A stretch of 64,000 nucleotides of DNA from Promethearchaeota archaeon (lineage in GTDB: Archaea > Asgardarchaeota > Lokiarchaeia > Sigynarchaeales > SOKP01): NCBI GenBank assembly GCA_019057775.1, contig JAHLWT010000224.1:1-64000 (forward strand), read 5' to 3'. Positions 25,773-35,571 of the stretch are shown one piece after another. Each line of letters opens with the position of its first letter. Positions within the stretch are counted from its first letter, which is position 1. The notes beneath the pieces were generated by a model, which saw only the letters and a list, made by a program, of their open reading frames with translations, was not told where the DNA came from and did no database searches. A program made the translations under genes and the position numbers.

Positions 25773-27626
25773 TTAGTACAAGTCTTTTATAACGAAATCT
25801 AGACTAAGATCCTTTAAAGTTTCTTTTAAAGGATAACCATTCTCAGGATTCCAACCCATTTTTTTACAATATCCTTTATAATCTGCTAGATAGTCTATCC
25901 CTACAGCTCGTAAGGGTAATTTATTGTTAATGATTTCAATACCCTCTCTCAATGTAAATGCTTGTCTTAGTGTTTGAATTCTTAAACCCGTCTCAACTAA
26001 TTCATCAATCGTCATATCCCACCCCACTACCGCTTTGATTAGTTCTAAAAGAGGATATTTTTGATATGATCCTATGAACAAACATAACCCAAGACTATTC
26101 AAACTTTGCCAAATTCCAACAACTAACTTTTCTGCCTCACTCCTATTATCACCAGGATTTCTGTATTTTTCTGGTAAAGCAAAACCTTCAAATAATCCAT
26201 TAGGCTTTCCCATTGGACCAAATGTGCCAAAATCCAGTGTTGGTGTAGTATGTCTTCCTGGAGTAGGATCAAATGCGAAAGTTGCTCCCATGCTCTTATA
26301 AAATTTTGAAGAATGCATCCCAAGTTCTTGACCCATTGAATGAATAGCGAACTCATGACTACCCTTTCCAATTTTTTCTGAAGCCCGCTTTACACCATCT
26401 GCTAAAATATCTCCAATACCTTCACGGCTTATTATTTTTTTAACTATTTCTACTATTGCTGATGAGTTTCCCCAATTTAATTCTATATCATTAGTATCAT
26501 CTTTGCTAATAATTCCTTTTTCAAAACACTCAATCGCGAAAGCGACTGCAGTGCCAGCTGAAATTGTATCAATCCCTGCACGATTACATAAATCATTAAT
26601 AGTGAAAATAGACATTAAATCATCATTTAACAACATGGGACCGAAAACCGCGCATGTTTCATATTCTGGCCTATGAGTCTCTTCAAGTCCTACTTCTAAA
26701 ACTTTCATAATAGCACCACAATGAACTGGGCATGAAAAACATCCATAGGCTTTTTGTTTATATTTATCTATTTCCATACCTGAGATTTTATTTTGATTCT
26801 CAGCAGGAAAATCTTCTTTTGGTGTTCCACCCCAATTTTTTATAGGTGTATCCCCCATTTGAATCATCATAGTATTACCTGCAGTAGTTCCAAATGTCTT
26901 GAATAGTTGAATTATCCCACTAGTGCTTTCTTGTATTCTTTGATTATATTCTTTTGTATGTTTTGAAAGTAATTCTTTATTTGCTATAGGAATTTTTTTG
27001 TCTCCTTTAAGTACAATAGCTTTCAATTTTTTAGAGCCCATTGTGGCACCAAAACCCGATCTCCCTGCAATTCTCGCTTTATCGGTAACAATACCGGATA
27101 TAAGGGAAAATTTTTCACCAGCTTGACCAATACATGCAACTTGAACTCTTCCGTGTTTTTCAATTAATTTTTCTTCTGTTTGAACAACATCTAAACCCCA
27201 CAAATCCGATGCATCATTAAATTGCATAATACCACCAATTACTGTAACATATTTAGAACTACTTGCTTTTCCTTTAATTAAAATTGCATCATACCCACAT
27301 TTTTTAATTTCAGGGCCAAAAAATCCTCCACAGTTCGAATCCCCCCACGTCCCTGTTAGGGGCGATTTCCCTGCAACCATAAATCGTCCAGTTAATGGTG
27401 CAACAGTACCGGTTAGTAATCCTGGAAAAAACCCGAAAATAGATTCTGATCCTAATGGATCTGTTTTTGCGGGCATATTTTCATATAGTAGTTTAGTTGC
27501 TAGACCATAACCACCTAAATATTGGTGATAGTAGTCTTCAGATAATTCTTCTTCTCTAAAAGTATCATCTGATAGATTAATCCATAAAATTTTACCAAAA
27601 TAACCGTTTTTTGTCATTTTACTCAA
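25773..27626 (-). CDS. Aldehyde:ferredoxin oxidoreductase family (tungsten) enzyme
   Basis: 617 residues, the usual length for AOR. The N-terminal domain begins NGYFGKILWINLSD and holds YLGGYGLATKLLY, and the GxSGFG-type pterin contacts (AGRSGFGATMGSKKLKAI, 187-204). The [4Fe-4S] cluster ligands are Cys296, Cys299 and Cys303 (CFSCPVHC) plus Cys515 near the C-terminus (LGLCLF). It oxidises aldehydes to acids with ferredoxin, using a tungsten bis-pterin cofactor. The tungstate importer and pterin genes at 45.8-56.3 kb supply that cofactor. Substrate class within the family (AOR, FOR, GOR, WOR4/5-like) is not decidable by eye. Confidence 0.93.
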   Translation of the reverse strand: MSKMTKNGYFGKILWINLSDDTFREEELSEDYYHQYLGGYGLATKLLYENMPAKTDPLGSESIFGFFPGLLTGTVAPLTGRFMVAGKSPLTGTWGDSNCGGFFGPEIKKCGYDAILIKGKASSSKYVTVIGGIMQFNDASDLWGLDVVQTEEKLIEKHGRVQVACIGQAGEKFSLISGIVTDKARIAGRSGFGATMGSKKLKAIVLKGDKKIPIANKELLSKHTKEYNQRIQESTSGIIQLFKTFGTTAGNTMMIQMGDTPIKNWGGTPKEDFPAENQNKISGMEIDKYKQKAYGCFSCPVHCGAIMKVLEVGLEETHRPEYETCAVFGPMLLNDDLMSIFTINDLCNRAGIDTISAGTAVAFAIECFEKGIISKDDTNDIELNWGNSSAIVEIVKKIISREGIGDILADGVKRASEKIGKGSHEFAIHSMGQELGMHSSKFYKSMGATFAFDPTPGRHTTPTLDFGTFGPMGKPNGLFEGFALPEKYRNPGDNRSEAEKLVVGIWQSLNSLGLCLFIGSYQKYPLLELIKAVVGWDMTIDELVETGLRIQTLRQAFTLREGIEIINNKLPLRAVGIDYLADYKGYCKKMGWNPENGYPLKETLKDLSLDFVIKDLY

Positions 27627-27866
27627 TACCTCTTTTTTTTATAAAAATGAAATATGCTTTAAAATTAGAACGTATAAAATTTACAAGAGTGTAAAAATAA
27701 ATCAAGTTTTAAGTAATATTAAACTCGTTTTTCAAAAAAAACCCTAAACTTATAGATAAATACAATAAAAAAATACCCGCAACGGTTAATATTCTTTTTT
27801 AGATGGTTAATTATCTACAATAACTAAATTAGAAAGAGAAAAAAATTGAATCTCATTCAATTTTTA

Positions 27867-29069
27867 TTAAATCATTACCAGTTCATAATCTATAGATCCT
27901 ATTTTGTTTTTAATAGCTGCATCAAAAACTCGTTGTGGATCAACCATTGGCATTAATGTTTTAAATTTTTCAACTCCTTTTTCAATTGGTTGAGTCCATT
28001 CACCTTCTTTATTAAGAAAAGGAAGTCCTGGAGCATTGGTTTCAGCATCTACACACGCTTTATCAATCGCTACTGGATCATCTGAACTAAAAATACCGAG
28101 ATCTGGTATAACTGGCACACTCGCATTTGAAACACAGTCACACATTGCAGGGCTGTCAAAAGCGAAGTTGATATATCGAATCTTCTCAGAACCATATTTC
28201 AATACCCCAACAACATTGTCAATAAAAGATTCTACAAAATCACCAAAATTTCTCATCCCTGGTGCTTTTATTGCTCTTTTTACTGGACATTTTTGTAAAC
28301 ATCGAAAACACCCATTACAAATAGATCCATCGATTATAGCTTTTTCGTCCTCTATTTTTATAGCATTAACCAGACAGGCATCTACACATTCTTGTTTACA
28401 CCTTGAAAGATCGCATCTTTTAGGATTAACAACGAAAAGACCATCAAAATGAGCTAAAAACTTATTTCTTTTAGCAACACATCCTATCCCTAATTGTTTT
28501 AATGCCCCACCGAAACCCGCTTGGGGGTGTCCTTTAAAGTGTGAAACTATGACAAGCTTATCATAATCAAAAAGGTTCTTGGCTACTGAAATTTCCTTAA
28601 ATTGAATTCCGTCAATCTTGACAACTTTTCTATCATATCCTTCTTCACCATCAATAAAGGTTAAGGGTGCGCCAGTTATTGACTCAGTATATCCATGAAG
28701 TTCAGCGATTTTTTTATGATCCTCTGCTTTTTTTCGATGACCAATACATATAGAGTAATCTTCGCAAATCTCTAATTCTTCAATATTTCTACCTAAGCTA
28801 TGAGTTTCTATAAGGGAAGGAATACCTCCCATTGACTTTATTGTATTAACAACTTCTCGTACATAATCAGGACGTAGATAGTGAGTATTCTGTGCTTCCC
28901 CAACATGAACCTTGACTCCGACTTTATCGCCAGAATTTATATTATCTAAAATTTTATCTAAAACAAACCGTGTTTTTACTAAATTATTTGTCTTCATATT
29001 TACAGCAGTATTACGTAAAGCAGCTACCTCAGTAGGGGATGCCCAATAAACAATAGATTTATCTGTCAT
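27867..29069 (-). CDS. DUF362 protein with two [4Fe-4S] ferredoxin motifs
   Basis: About 400 residues from ATG 29067-29069, which has GATGAT 7 bases upstream; an ATG four codons earlier is the alternative. The DUF362 core spans both ends (GDKVGVKVHVGE, HFKGHPQAGFGGALKQLGIG, VIPDLGIFSSDDPVAIDKACVD). In the middle is a bacterial-type double-cluster ferredoxin: CDLSRCKQECVDAC and, after 18 residues, CNGCFRCLQKCP. Proteins of this kind are iron-sulfur electron-transfer or maturation factors of unknown reaction, widespread in anaerobes. Position between the AOR and FMN enzymes suggests a redox role in the same catabolic block. Confidence 0.87.
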   Translation of the reverse strand: MTDKSIVYWASPTEVAALRNTAVNMKTNNLVKTRFVLDKILDNINSGDKVGVKVHVGEAQNTHYLRPDYVREVVNTIKSMGGIPSLIETHSLGRNIEELEICEDYSICIGHRKKAEDHKKIAELHGYTESITGAPLTFIDGEEGYDRKVVKIDGIQFKEISVAKNLFDYDKLVIVSHFKGHPQAGFGGALKQLGIGCVAKRNKFLAHFDGLFVVNPKRCDLSRCKQECVDACLVNAIKIEDEKAIIDGSICNGCFRCLQKCPVKRAIKAPGMRNFGDFVESFIDNVVGVLKYGSEKIRYINFAFDSPAMCDCVSNASVPVIPDLGIFSSDDPVAIDKACVDAETNAPGLPFLNKEGEWTQPIEKGVEKFKTLMPMVDPQRVFDAAIKNKIGSIDYELVMI

Positions 29070-29150
29070 TTTAAAAATCATCTAATTTTGTAATCAATAA
29101 TTCAAACTAATTTAAAAAGTAATAAAAATTAAATTGTTTTCAAATTTAAA

Positions 29151-30035
29151 CTAAGAGTTTAGAGTTGTAAATTCATTTTTAGTGAATCCCCATGATTTTA
29201 CAATATCATTAGCATTACGCATAATATTCTCAACCATATTTTTAACAGAGATTATTTCTTTCTGAAACCCTATAGCTGTTGATGGAACACTTGTTCCTTT
29301 TAATAAAAGGTGGTATAGCTGTTTATGATATTCTTCTGAAAAAATATCTGTGTTTAGCCAATCTTCCTTAGTATGTGTGGAAACTGGACTTTCCTCAGTT
29401 GTTAAAATAGCAGTTCCTAAACAGACTGCTTCTGCACCCATAGCTAAGGCACCAAGGAAACTTCGAGCATCCCCAATCCCCCCTGCGGCAATAATTGGAA
29501 TATGTAATAGTTTTTTTGCCATTGTGAGGTTTACTAAAGTGGTATGTTGAAATGGATTTTTAAATCCTGCAGCTTCCATGCCTATTAGTGTTACTGCATC
29601 TGCTCCTGCTCTCTCAGCGGATATTGCATGTCTCATTAAAGCACATTTATGGAACCAATAACCTCCTGCCTCATGAATCCTTTCTCCAATATAGGTCGCT
29701 TGGTAAGCTGAAGTTGTAAAAACATTAACATCCTCGTCAATCGCAATCTCGAGATATTTTAGATAATCCTCTTTTGTCATATTAGAATTTGAGAACCCTA
29801 CACCAGGAGGAAAAACTGTTAAATTTATTCCGAAAGGTTTATCTGTTAACTCTCTCATTTTTTTTAATTCTTGCGCGAATTCACTTAGTTTGTAATTCAA
29901 AGCTGTTATGATTCCTAAACCCCCAGCATTAGAAAATGAAGCAGCAAATTCAGTCTTGCTAATCCCTGCAAAAGCTGCCATTATTAAAGGATATTCGGTT
30001 CCAGTTAATTGAGTAAACTTTGTTTTCCATTTCAT
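29151..30035 (-). CDS. FMN-dependent nitronate monooxygenase/enoyl reductase-like enzyme
   Basis: 294 residues of a TIM-barrel flavoenzyme. It begins with TGTEYPLIMAAFAGISKTEF and has the strand AAGGIGDARSFLGALAMGAEA for phosphate binding of FMN, then GTAILTTEES. These are hallmarks of the 2-nitropropane dioxygenase/FabK group. The usual catalytic segment G-G-H-x-G is replaced by AAGFKNPFQHTTLVN, so a standard nitronate monooxygenase reaction is uncertain; related anaerobe proteins act as reductases. In the minus-strand catabolic block it sits between the amidohydrolase and DUF362 genes with spacings of 57-81 bp. Confidence 0.8.
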   Translation of the reverse strand: MKWKTKFTQLTGTEYPLIMAAFAGISKTEFAASFSNAGGLGIITALNYKLSEFAQELKKMRELTDKPFGINLTVFPPGVGFSNSNMTKEDYLKYLEIAIDEDVNVFTTSAYQATYIGERIHEAGGYWFHKCALMRHAISAERAGADAVTLIGMEAAGFKNPFQHTTLVNLTMAKKLLHIPIIAAGGIGDARSFLGALAMGAEAVCLGTAILTTEESPVSTHTKEDWLNTDIFSEEYHKQLYHLLLKGTSVPSTAIGFQKEIISVKNMVENIMRNANDIVKSWGFTKNEFTTLNS

Positions 30036-30092
30036 TTATCTCACTTTAATTTTCTTATAATCATTCATGAAGTAACTTAATGAACATATTAA

Positions 30093-30950
30093 TTATAATG
30101 ATTTTAATAACTTTTCAGCATTTTTTTCTAAAATAGCTTCTTTTAATGTTTTACTAATTTGAAGTTCATCAAAAGATTTGAAAATTTGATTATAATGCCT
30201 TAGAGGATAATCGGAAGCAAACAAGATCTTATGAGAAAGATTTTCTGTAATATATGCGTCCCATGGAAACCAACCATACAGATTAGGATGGGCAGATATA
30301 TCGACATAAACGTTCTCATGCCTCATTACTACAGACCAAGCATCCCACATCCAGGGAACGCCCATATGTCCAATAATAATCGTTAAATCCCTGTGTTTCA
30401 TTGCGATGTCATCAATTAATAAGGGGTGACCATATTTTGCGATGGATCCATAAAATGAGGCTTGATGTCCTCCATGAGTCCATAATGGAATGTTAAAATC
30501 AATCATTTTTCGCCACAAGGGATCATATTCCTTATCGGAGATATCAAATTTTTGAGCGGGTGGAACTAACTTGACACCTTTGAGGTTTAAGGATGTAATC
30601 GCATATTCAAGTTGTTCCATTGCATCTGATGCAGGAACATCAATACCAGCAAATCCAATAAATCTATCTGGATATCTTTTCACAAAATCAGCGATGTCTT
30701 CGTTGGTTACCATTATAAATCCATGAGCAGATGACAGATTAAGAGATACAATTATAGCTTTATTGATACTGAATTTATCCATGATTGATATATAATCCTC
30801 TAGGGTATATTGTTCCATTATGGCATCTAACAAGCGATTTACCCTCTTGAGTTTGGTAGGATTATATCCACTCATGACATCAGCAATCTTTTTCTTATCT
30901 CCATAATGGGCTTCTTTACAAAAAGGATGGACATGAACATCTATTACCAT
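30093..30950 (-). CDS. Amidohydrolase-2 (ACMSD-like) family protein
   Basis: About 285 residues from ATG 30948-30950; a frame-extending ATG 12 codons earlier adds a hydrophobic stub and is less likely because the family begins with the metal strand MVIDVHVHPF (His6, His8). Other metal or active-site pieces are THGGHQASF, IIIGHMGVPWMWDA and FASDYPLRH (final Asp). The family covers decarboxylases such as ACMSD and resorcylate decarboxylases as well as hydrolases, so reaction type is open. It is probably in one transcription unit with the FMN enzyme 57 bp downstream. Confidence 0.85.
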   Translation of the reverse strand: MVIDVHVHPFCKEAHYGDKKKIADVMSGYNPTKLKRVNRLLDAIMEQYTLEDYISIMDKFSINKAIIVSLNLSSAHGFIMVTNEDIADFVKRYPDRFIGFAGIDVPASDAMEQLEYAITSLNLKGVKLVPPAQKFDISDKEYDPLWRKMIDFNIPLWTHGGHQASFYGSIAKYGHPLLIDDIAMKHRDLTIIIGHMGVPWMWDAWSVVMRHENVYVDISAHPNLYGWFPWDAYITENLSHKILFASDYPLRHYNQIFKSFDELQISKTLKEAILEKNAEKLLKSL

Positions 30951-31016
30951 TTTAAGAAAAACCTTAATTATTGTATTCTTACACAAAATTTTGATTATTT
31001 TACGAAGTACAAATAT

Positions 31017-32348
31017 TCATAAAAAGTTATCTAAAGTTCTTTGAGTTCTAATAAAAGGGATTAACTTACTACTTTCTCTCCAATACTTATAGTCTACAAT
31101 GAAGTTCTCTGACATTTTCTTAATAGCATCATTAAAATTATCTAAAATTACAGGTGTTGCCGTCAACATCGCATTATTAACGGTCTCCCGGATAACCCAA
31201 ACACCCAAGGGTACGACATATCCTCCGGAAACTTCCCGAAAGATAAGAACTCTTGCTTGTCTTTTGATATTATAAAGATATTCACACACCGATTTTCTTG
31301 CCGCATAATATGCTCCGGTGATATTGCTAGCATAGGATTTTCTTCCACGATAAAATTCAAAATCAGTCATAATTTGTGGTTTTAAATTACGAACTCTCCC
31401 ATCAAGAGAAATATTCCATAGTGTATTTGGAGCCCATACTTCATTCATCTCATAAATGAATTTTCCAGGGAAAAGTAGAATTTTAAAATGATTATCAAGG
31501 TATGTAGCTTCAAAGATTTGATAATCATTTATTTCTGGAAATTTTTTTATCTCCTTGATCAATGCTTTTGATATAATATCATCAACAGCCGTTATAGACC
31601 AGCGTGTAGGTACTATTCTACGCCGTTTTTTCTCTCCTAGAAGTCCTGCGGAAAAGACTCGTTTAATCGTAGATTCTGGAACTTGACCTTTAAAGTAAAG
31701 ATAATCTGAGATAGCGTCTGAAGCTTTAAGATCCGTGTCTGACACACAATAATCTACTTTTGGGTGAACTTTTGTATTTTCTGTTATTTCTATTTTCTCC
31801 GTGACACCAGAAGGACCCATTGGTAAGGAGTGATTATCCATCATCATTCGCAAATTCATTCTTTCTAACTTTGACTCAGTATCAACCGGTCTCGCTGCCA
31901 TTGATAATTCCTGAGAGGTTTCTAATAATTTCAAAGTCTTAATTGAAGGTGTATTCTTTCTTGATTTTTGACCAATGTTAACATTAATTTTGAAATTACT
32001 CCTCACGAGACTGCTTCTATAACGAATGACATCTATCATTTGCTTTCCGAACCACAATTCCGGTGCGTCTAATATGTGGTAATCTGTAATGTCTAATCCC
32101 GCTTCAAATTCTTGAAATGGAATGAGTGGCCCAAGATACACATTTGGGTAATTAAAATGACCCACAAAAAACCCAGGAGGGCTGGCTCCAAAAATGTTTA
32201 CGTTTCTTCTCGTTTTATCTAGTTCAAAAGGGACCATTGATTTTAGAACAGATTTCTTCAATAAAATAGGACAAGTTTTTTTCCCACATAGGAGTCTAGC
32301 ACCTTTACAACGGAGACAAATGTTTTTTTCTACTTGAGGGCGCACCAA
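31017..32348 (-). CDS. nreA: Archaeal DNA repair protein NreA
   Basis: 443 residues. The N-terminal zinc motif CLRCKGARLLCGKKTC (Cys11, Cys14, Cys21, Cys26) is followed by SPPGFFVGHFNYPNVYLGPL, the hallmark of the Nre family, and by GLLGEKKRRRIVPTRWSITA, also conserved. The last eight residues QRTLDNFL form a PCNA-interacting (PIP-like) motif, as described for NreA proteins of several archaea. NreA protects against DNA damage, in haloarchaea in co-operation with UvrABC. The frame starts with TTG, directly followed by GTG; no ATG is available. Gene order shows no repair partner nearby. Confidence 0.92.
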   Translation of the reverse strand: MVRPQVEKNICLRCKGARLLCGKKTCPILLKKSVLKSMVPFELDKTRRNVNIFGASPPGFFVGHFNYPNVYLGPLIPFQEFEAGLDITDYHILDAPELWFGKQMIDVIRYRSSLVRSNFKINVNIGQKSRKNTPSIKTLKLLETSQELSMAARPVDTESKLERMNLRMMMDNHSLPMGPSGVTEKIEITENTKVHPKVDYCVSDTDLKASDAISDYLYFKGQVPESTIKRVFSAGLLGEKKRRRIVPTRWSITAVDDIISKALIKEIKKFPEINDYQIFEATYLDNHFKILLFPGKFIYEMNEVWAPNTLWNISLDGRVRNLKPQIMTDFEFYRGRKSYASNITGAYYAARKSVCEYLYNIKRQARVLIFREVSGGYVVPLGVWVIRETVNNAMLTATPVILDNFNDAIKKMSENFIVDYKYWRESSKLIPFIRTQRTLDNFL

Positions 32349-32489
32349 AATATATCTCTCGAATTTGGAAAATACCTATTAAATAATAATTTTCAGTTAT
32401 TAAAAAGGTAAAGGGCTTAGAATTTTTAATATTTATATTAAAAGACAAACAATTTCTATTAATATTATAAAATTCCTCCAAATTAAATA

Positions 32490-33434
32490 CTAAGGTTGGA
32501 TACGTCCATAACCCCGATTAAAATTAACTACTTGTTGAGTAAACGTATCAAAATCAAATTGAATATAATTAGTCCTCCCATGTACCATCGTCTCCAAAAA
32601 GAAAAATCTTATAGAAAATACGCCATTATTTCTAAAAAATATTGGTAAACTAGTCCATTTTGCATAGTAATAATATTCATTACACAATTCAATGCCCTTT
32701 TTGAAAAAAACCATTTCTTCTGAATCTAAGATAGATTTATTTTTATATATCACCTTAGATTTTGAAAAATGAGACCTTCTTTCAATGCATAATGATATTC
32801 CATTGTCAGTAATTTCATATTCAAAGATACTGAAATAAAAGGGTAAAACACCTGGAAAGTATTTCTGGTTATCGTTAAGATGGAAATTTATCCAAACCTT
32901 TGTAAGAATTCGATATAAATAATAGATTAGAGTAAAATAGGTATAAAAGTTAATAACTGTCACAAAAAGGAATAACTCTGGAGAAATATTAAAGATTAGG
33001 AGATTGGTAATTAGAAAGATCCACGAAGTTAGGAATGTAAATGAACTGCCTGCTTTTTCGACGTAGAAACAATATTCTCTTTTAGATATGGGGTAAAAAC
33101 AAGGAATTTTTGTTGTAGTAAGTAAGTCAAGGGATACATGTAATCCATAAAAAAACGTGCCGATAATGAAGGCAATGAAAAATGATTTTTGTGTTAGAAT
33201 TGAATATATTACACTTATAATTGCTGACATCATCATACCTATAACAAAAGAGTGGGATCCTCCGCGATGATCAAAATAATTTGAATTAAAAATTCTTTTC
33301 AATGGCATTATAAATATATCCAAATCTGGTAAAAATGAGAAGAAAATTGCTAGAAAGATATATTCAAAAGTAACCTCTTTTAAAAAGAGTATGTACATTA
33401 AAGCTCCAAAAATGGAATGAGTGAAGAAGTCCAT
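32490..33434 (-). CDS. YdjM-like (DUF457) membrane-bound metal-dependent hydrolase
   Basis: 314 residues. Family motifs are MDFFTHSIFG at the start, FLPDLDIFIMP (about 34-44), DHRGGSHSF (about 56-64) and GLHVSLDLLTT, giving His/Asp metal ligands within membrane helices. The usual domain is about 170-200 residues; here a C-terminal extension of about 120 residues adds a soluble beta-rich part. The substrate is unknown, with phospholipid-type substrates often suggested. Divergent from the cupin gene by 120 bp. Confidence 0.8.
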   Translation of the reverse strand: MDFFTHSIFGALMYILFLKEVTFEYIFLAIFFSFLPDLDIFIMPLKRIFNSNYFDHRGGSHSFVIGMMMSAIISVIYSILTQKSFFIAFIIGTFFYGLHVSLDLLTTTKIPCFYPISKREYCFYVEKAGSSFTFLTSWIFLITNLLIFNISPELFLFVTVINFYTYFTLIYYLYRILTKVWINFHLNDNQKYFPGVLPFYFSIFEYEITDNGISLCIERRSHFSKSKVIYKNKSILDSEEMVFFKKGIELCNEYYYYAKWTSLPIFFRNNGVFSIRFFFLETMVHGRTNYIQFDFDTFTQQVVNFNRGYGRIQP

Positions 33435-33554
33435 AATAAGAATATTTTACTATAATTTAATAAATAGAATAAAGAAAAAAAAATTTTCAGTTATATTCTA
33501 AAAGTATACATTTTTTCGAATGTAGATTTATCTATAATAAATGGAGGATGAAAA

Positions 33555-33926
33555 ATGAGTGATTATAATAAATATTCAATTGATCTTGAAGTAAAATTTA
33601 AGCCCCTGGAAATTATTGATGTATCATTATTAATAGCAAAATCTAAAAAAAAATGGCAAAACTCATCCTTATGTAAGGTTAATGATTCTGTTGTTAGACT
33701 TGCTGTCATCGAAGGAGATTTTCATTGGCACAAACATGATAAGGAAGATGAATTCTTTTTCGTTATCGATGGACTTCTTTTAATTGATTTGGAAGATAAA
33801 ACTATTAATTTGAAACCCAATCAAGGTTTTACAGTACCCCGAGGGCTAATTCACAGAACAAGAGCTCCATCTCGTACATCTGTTTTACTGATAGAAAAAG
33901 GTACTATCAAACCTACAGGAGATTAA
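33555..33926 (+). CDS. Single-domain cupin
   Basis: 123 residues with ribosome-binding site GGAGGATG just upstream of the ATG. Cupin motif 1 is HWHKHDKEDEFFFVIDG (His59, His61, Glu66 as metal ligands), motif 2 is PRGLIHRTRAP with His100. Small cupins of this type bind a transition metal and may be isomerases, dioxygenases or sensors. The neighbouring gene remnant at 33972-34043 shows that something was lost downstream. Confidence 0.87.
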   Translation: MSDYNKYSIDLEVKFKPLEIIDVSLLIAKSKKKWQNSSLCKVNDSVVRLAVIEGDFHWHKHDKEDEFFFVIDGLLLIDLEDKTINLKPNQGFTVPRGLIHRTRAPSRTSVLLIEKGTIKPTGD

Positions 33927-33971
33927 AAATAAAAATGAAGAGAAGAATAATTAGAGAAAGGATTTTTAAAG

Positions 33972-34043
33972 GATTTTTTAGAAACTCCTGAAAAATTAAC
34001 AGAGAAAATAGATTTTAAGAAATTATACCATGAACAATATTGA
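33972..34043 (+). pseudogene. Short remnant of an unidentified small gene
   Basis: A 23-codon fragment reads DFLETPEKLTEKIDFKKLYHE and ends QY-stop. The composition is that of a conserved C-terminal end and there is no start. It may derive from a small antitoxin-like or regulatory protein, but this is only an impression. The 225-bp gap between the cupin and flavodiiron genes holds nothing else. Confidence 0.3.
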
Positions 34044-34160
34044 ATAAAATTTTTTCAAGAGAGAAGCTCTTTCTAACTAAACATCACCAATAATTTATCG
34101 AATAATTATTTTTAAAGGAAGCTAATTTAATTAATACAATAACATATTTAGATGATAATT

Positions 34161-35354
34161 ATGAGCTTTAAAATAAAAAATAATGTATATTGGGTGGGTA
34201 AAACAGATTGGGAACTCAGAAAATTCCATGGAAATGAATATTCCACTCATCGTGGTACCACGTACAACTCATACCTTATTAAAGAAGAGAAAATTGCCTT
34301 AATTGACACCGTTTGGAAGCCGTTTTCAAAAGAGTTTGTTAAAAATCTAGCCAAAGTAATTGATTTGAATAAAATTGATTACGTGATTACAAATCATGCT
34401 GAGATTGATCACAGTGGAGCACTCCCTGAACTCATGGAGAAAATACCAGATAAACCTATTTATTGTACAGCAAATGGAGTAAAATCAATAAAGGGGCATT
34501 ATCATAAAGATTGGAATTTTCAAGTTGTAAAAACAGGGGATACGTTAGATCTAGGAAATGGAAAACAATTAATATTTGTTGAAATGAGAATGCTTCATTG
34601 GCCTGATAGCATGGCTTGTTATCTAACGGGAGACAATATATTATTCAGCAATGATGCGTTTGGTCAACATTACGCCACAGAATATATGTATAATGATCTC
34701 GTGGATCAAAATGAACTCTTTTCTGAATGCATTAAATATTATGCAAATATTCTCACACCTTTCAGTGCACTTGTCGATAAAAAAATAAAGGAAGTTCTGG
34801 ATCTTAAAATCCCTATTGATATTATTGCAACGAGTCATGGAGTTATTTGGAGAGATAATCCAACTCAAATAGTAGAAAAATACTTAGTTTGGGCAAATGC
34901 GTACCAAGAAAATCAAATCACAATTTTATATGATACAATGTGGGACGGAACCAAGCGAATGGCGGATGCAATTTCAACAGGAATTCGTGAAATTGATAAG
35001 AAAGTTAATGTTAAATTGTATAATATAGCAAAAACCGATAAAAACGACTTAATTACAGAAATCTTTAAATCTAGGATTATTCTTGTAGGATCACCTACTA
35101 TTGGTGGAGGAATTCTATCTGGTGTAGCTGAAATTATGGAGATGATTAAAGGAATGCGTTTTAAAAACAAAAAAGCAGCAGCGTTTGGCTGCTATGGCTG
35201 GAGTGGAGAAGCTGTAAAAATTTTAAATGATTTATTAGAGAAAAGTGGATTTTCTATAATTAACGAGGGTATTCGTGCTTTATGGAATCCTGATGATGAA
35301 AGTATAAGTAAGTGTGTAGATTTTGGAAAAGAAATTGCAAAAATAGTAAATTAA
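34161..35354 (+). CDS. fprA: Flavodiiron protein (FprA-type oxygen/NO reductase)
   Basis: About 397 residues from the ATG at 34161, with GATGAT a few bases upstream; an ATG three codons earlier is also possible. Counting from that earlier ATG, the metallo-beta-lactamase-like domain has diiron ligands His82, Glu84, Asp86 and His87 (NHAEIDHSG), His149 (MLHWPDSM), Asp168 (NDAFGQH) and His229. A flavodoxin domain (about 256-398: TILYDTMWDGTKRMA, GSPTIGGGI) binds FMN. In methanogens FprA reduces O2 to water with F420H2; here an F420-type oxidoreductase is encoded at 40.4 kb. This is an oxygen-defence enzyme of anaerobes. A terminator hairpin follows. Confidence 0.95.
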   Translation: MSFKIKNNVYWVGKTDWELRKFHGNEYSTHRGTTYNSYLIKEEKIALIDTVWKPFSKEFVKNLAKVIDLNKIDYVITNHAEIDHSGALPELMEKIPDKPIYCTANGVKSIKGHYHKDWNFQVVKTGDTLDLGNGKQLIFVEMRMLHWPDSMACYLTGDNILFSNDAFGQHYATEYMYNDLVDQNELFSECIKYYANILTPFSALVDKKIKEVLDLKIPIDIIATSHGVIWRDNPTQIVEKYLVWANAYQENQITILYDTMWDGTKRMADAISTGIREIDKKVNVKLYNIAKTDKNDLITEIFKSRIILVGSPTIGGGILSGVAEIMEMIKGMRFKNKKAAAFGCYGWSGEAVKILNDLLEKSGFSIINEGIRALWNPDDESISKCVDFGKEIAKIVN

Positions 35355-35379
35355 AAAAGAATTTTTAAATTTCTTTTTT
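35353..35379 (+). terminator. Hairpin terminator after flavodiiron gene
   Basis: AAAAAAGAA at 35353-35361 and TTCTTTTTT at 35371-35379 form a perfect 9-bp stem with a 9-nt loop, beginning within the stop codon of the flavodiiron gene and followed by further T. This is the shape expected of a T-tract terminator. Confidence 0.55.
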
Positions 35380-35571
35380 TATTCCTAAATTTCTCTAAAT
35401 CTGCTCTTTCTGAAGCTATGAGAAGAATTTATAAAAGACTTGCTGAGAATTTTCTTCAAACTAGCAGTTAAAACTTTTTTGATTTAACAATTCTTATTAA
35501 TACGAGCTTTTTTGATGGAAGTTCTATATTAGAGAGTAAGTTATCAAGGTCATGTTTCTTCCCACAATTAC

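Noticed and set aside
28036..28452. Long plus-strand open frame opposite the DUF362 gene
   Set aside because: It is an antisense shadow of a clearly conserved ferredoxin/DUF362 protein; its translation has no domain pattern.
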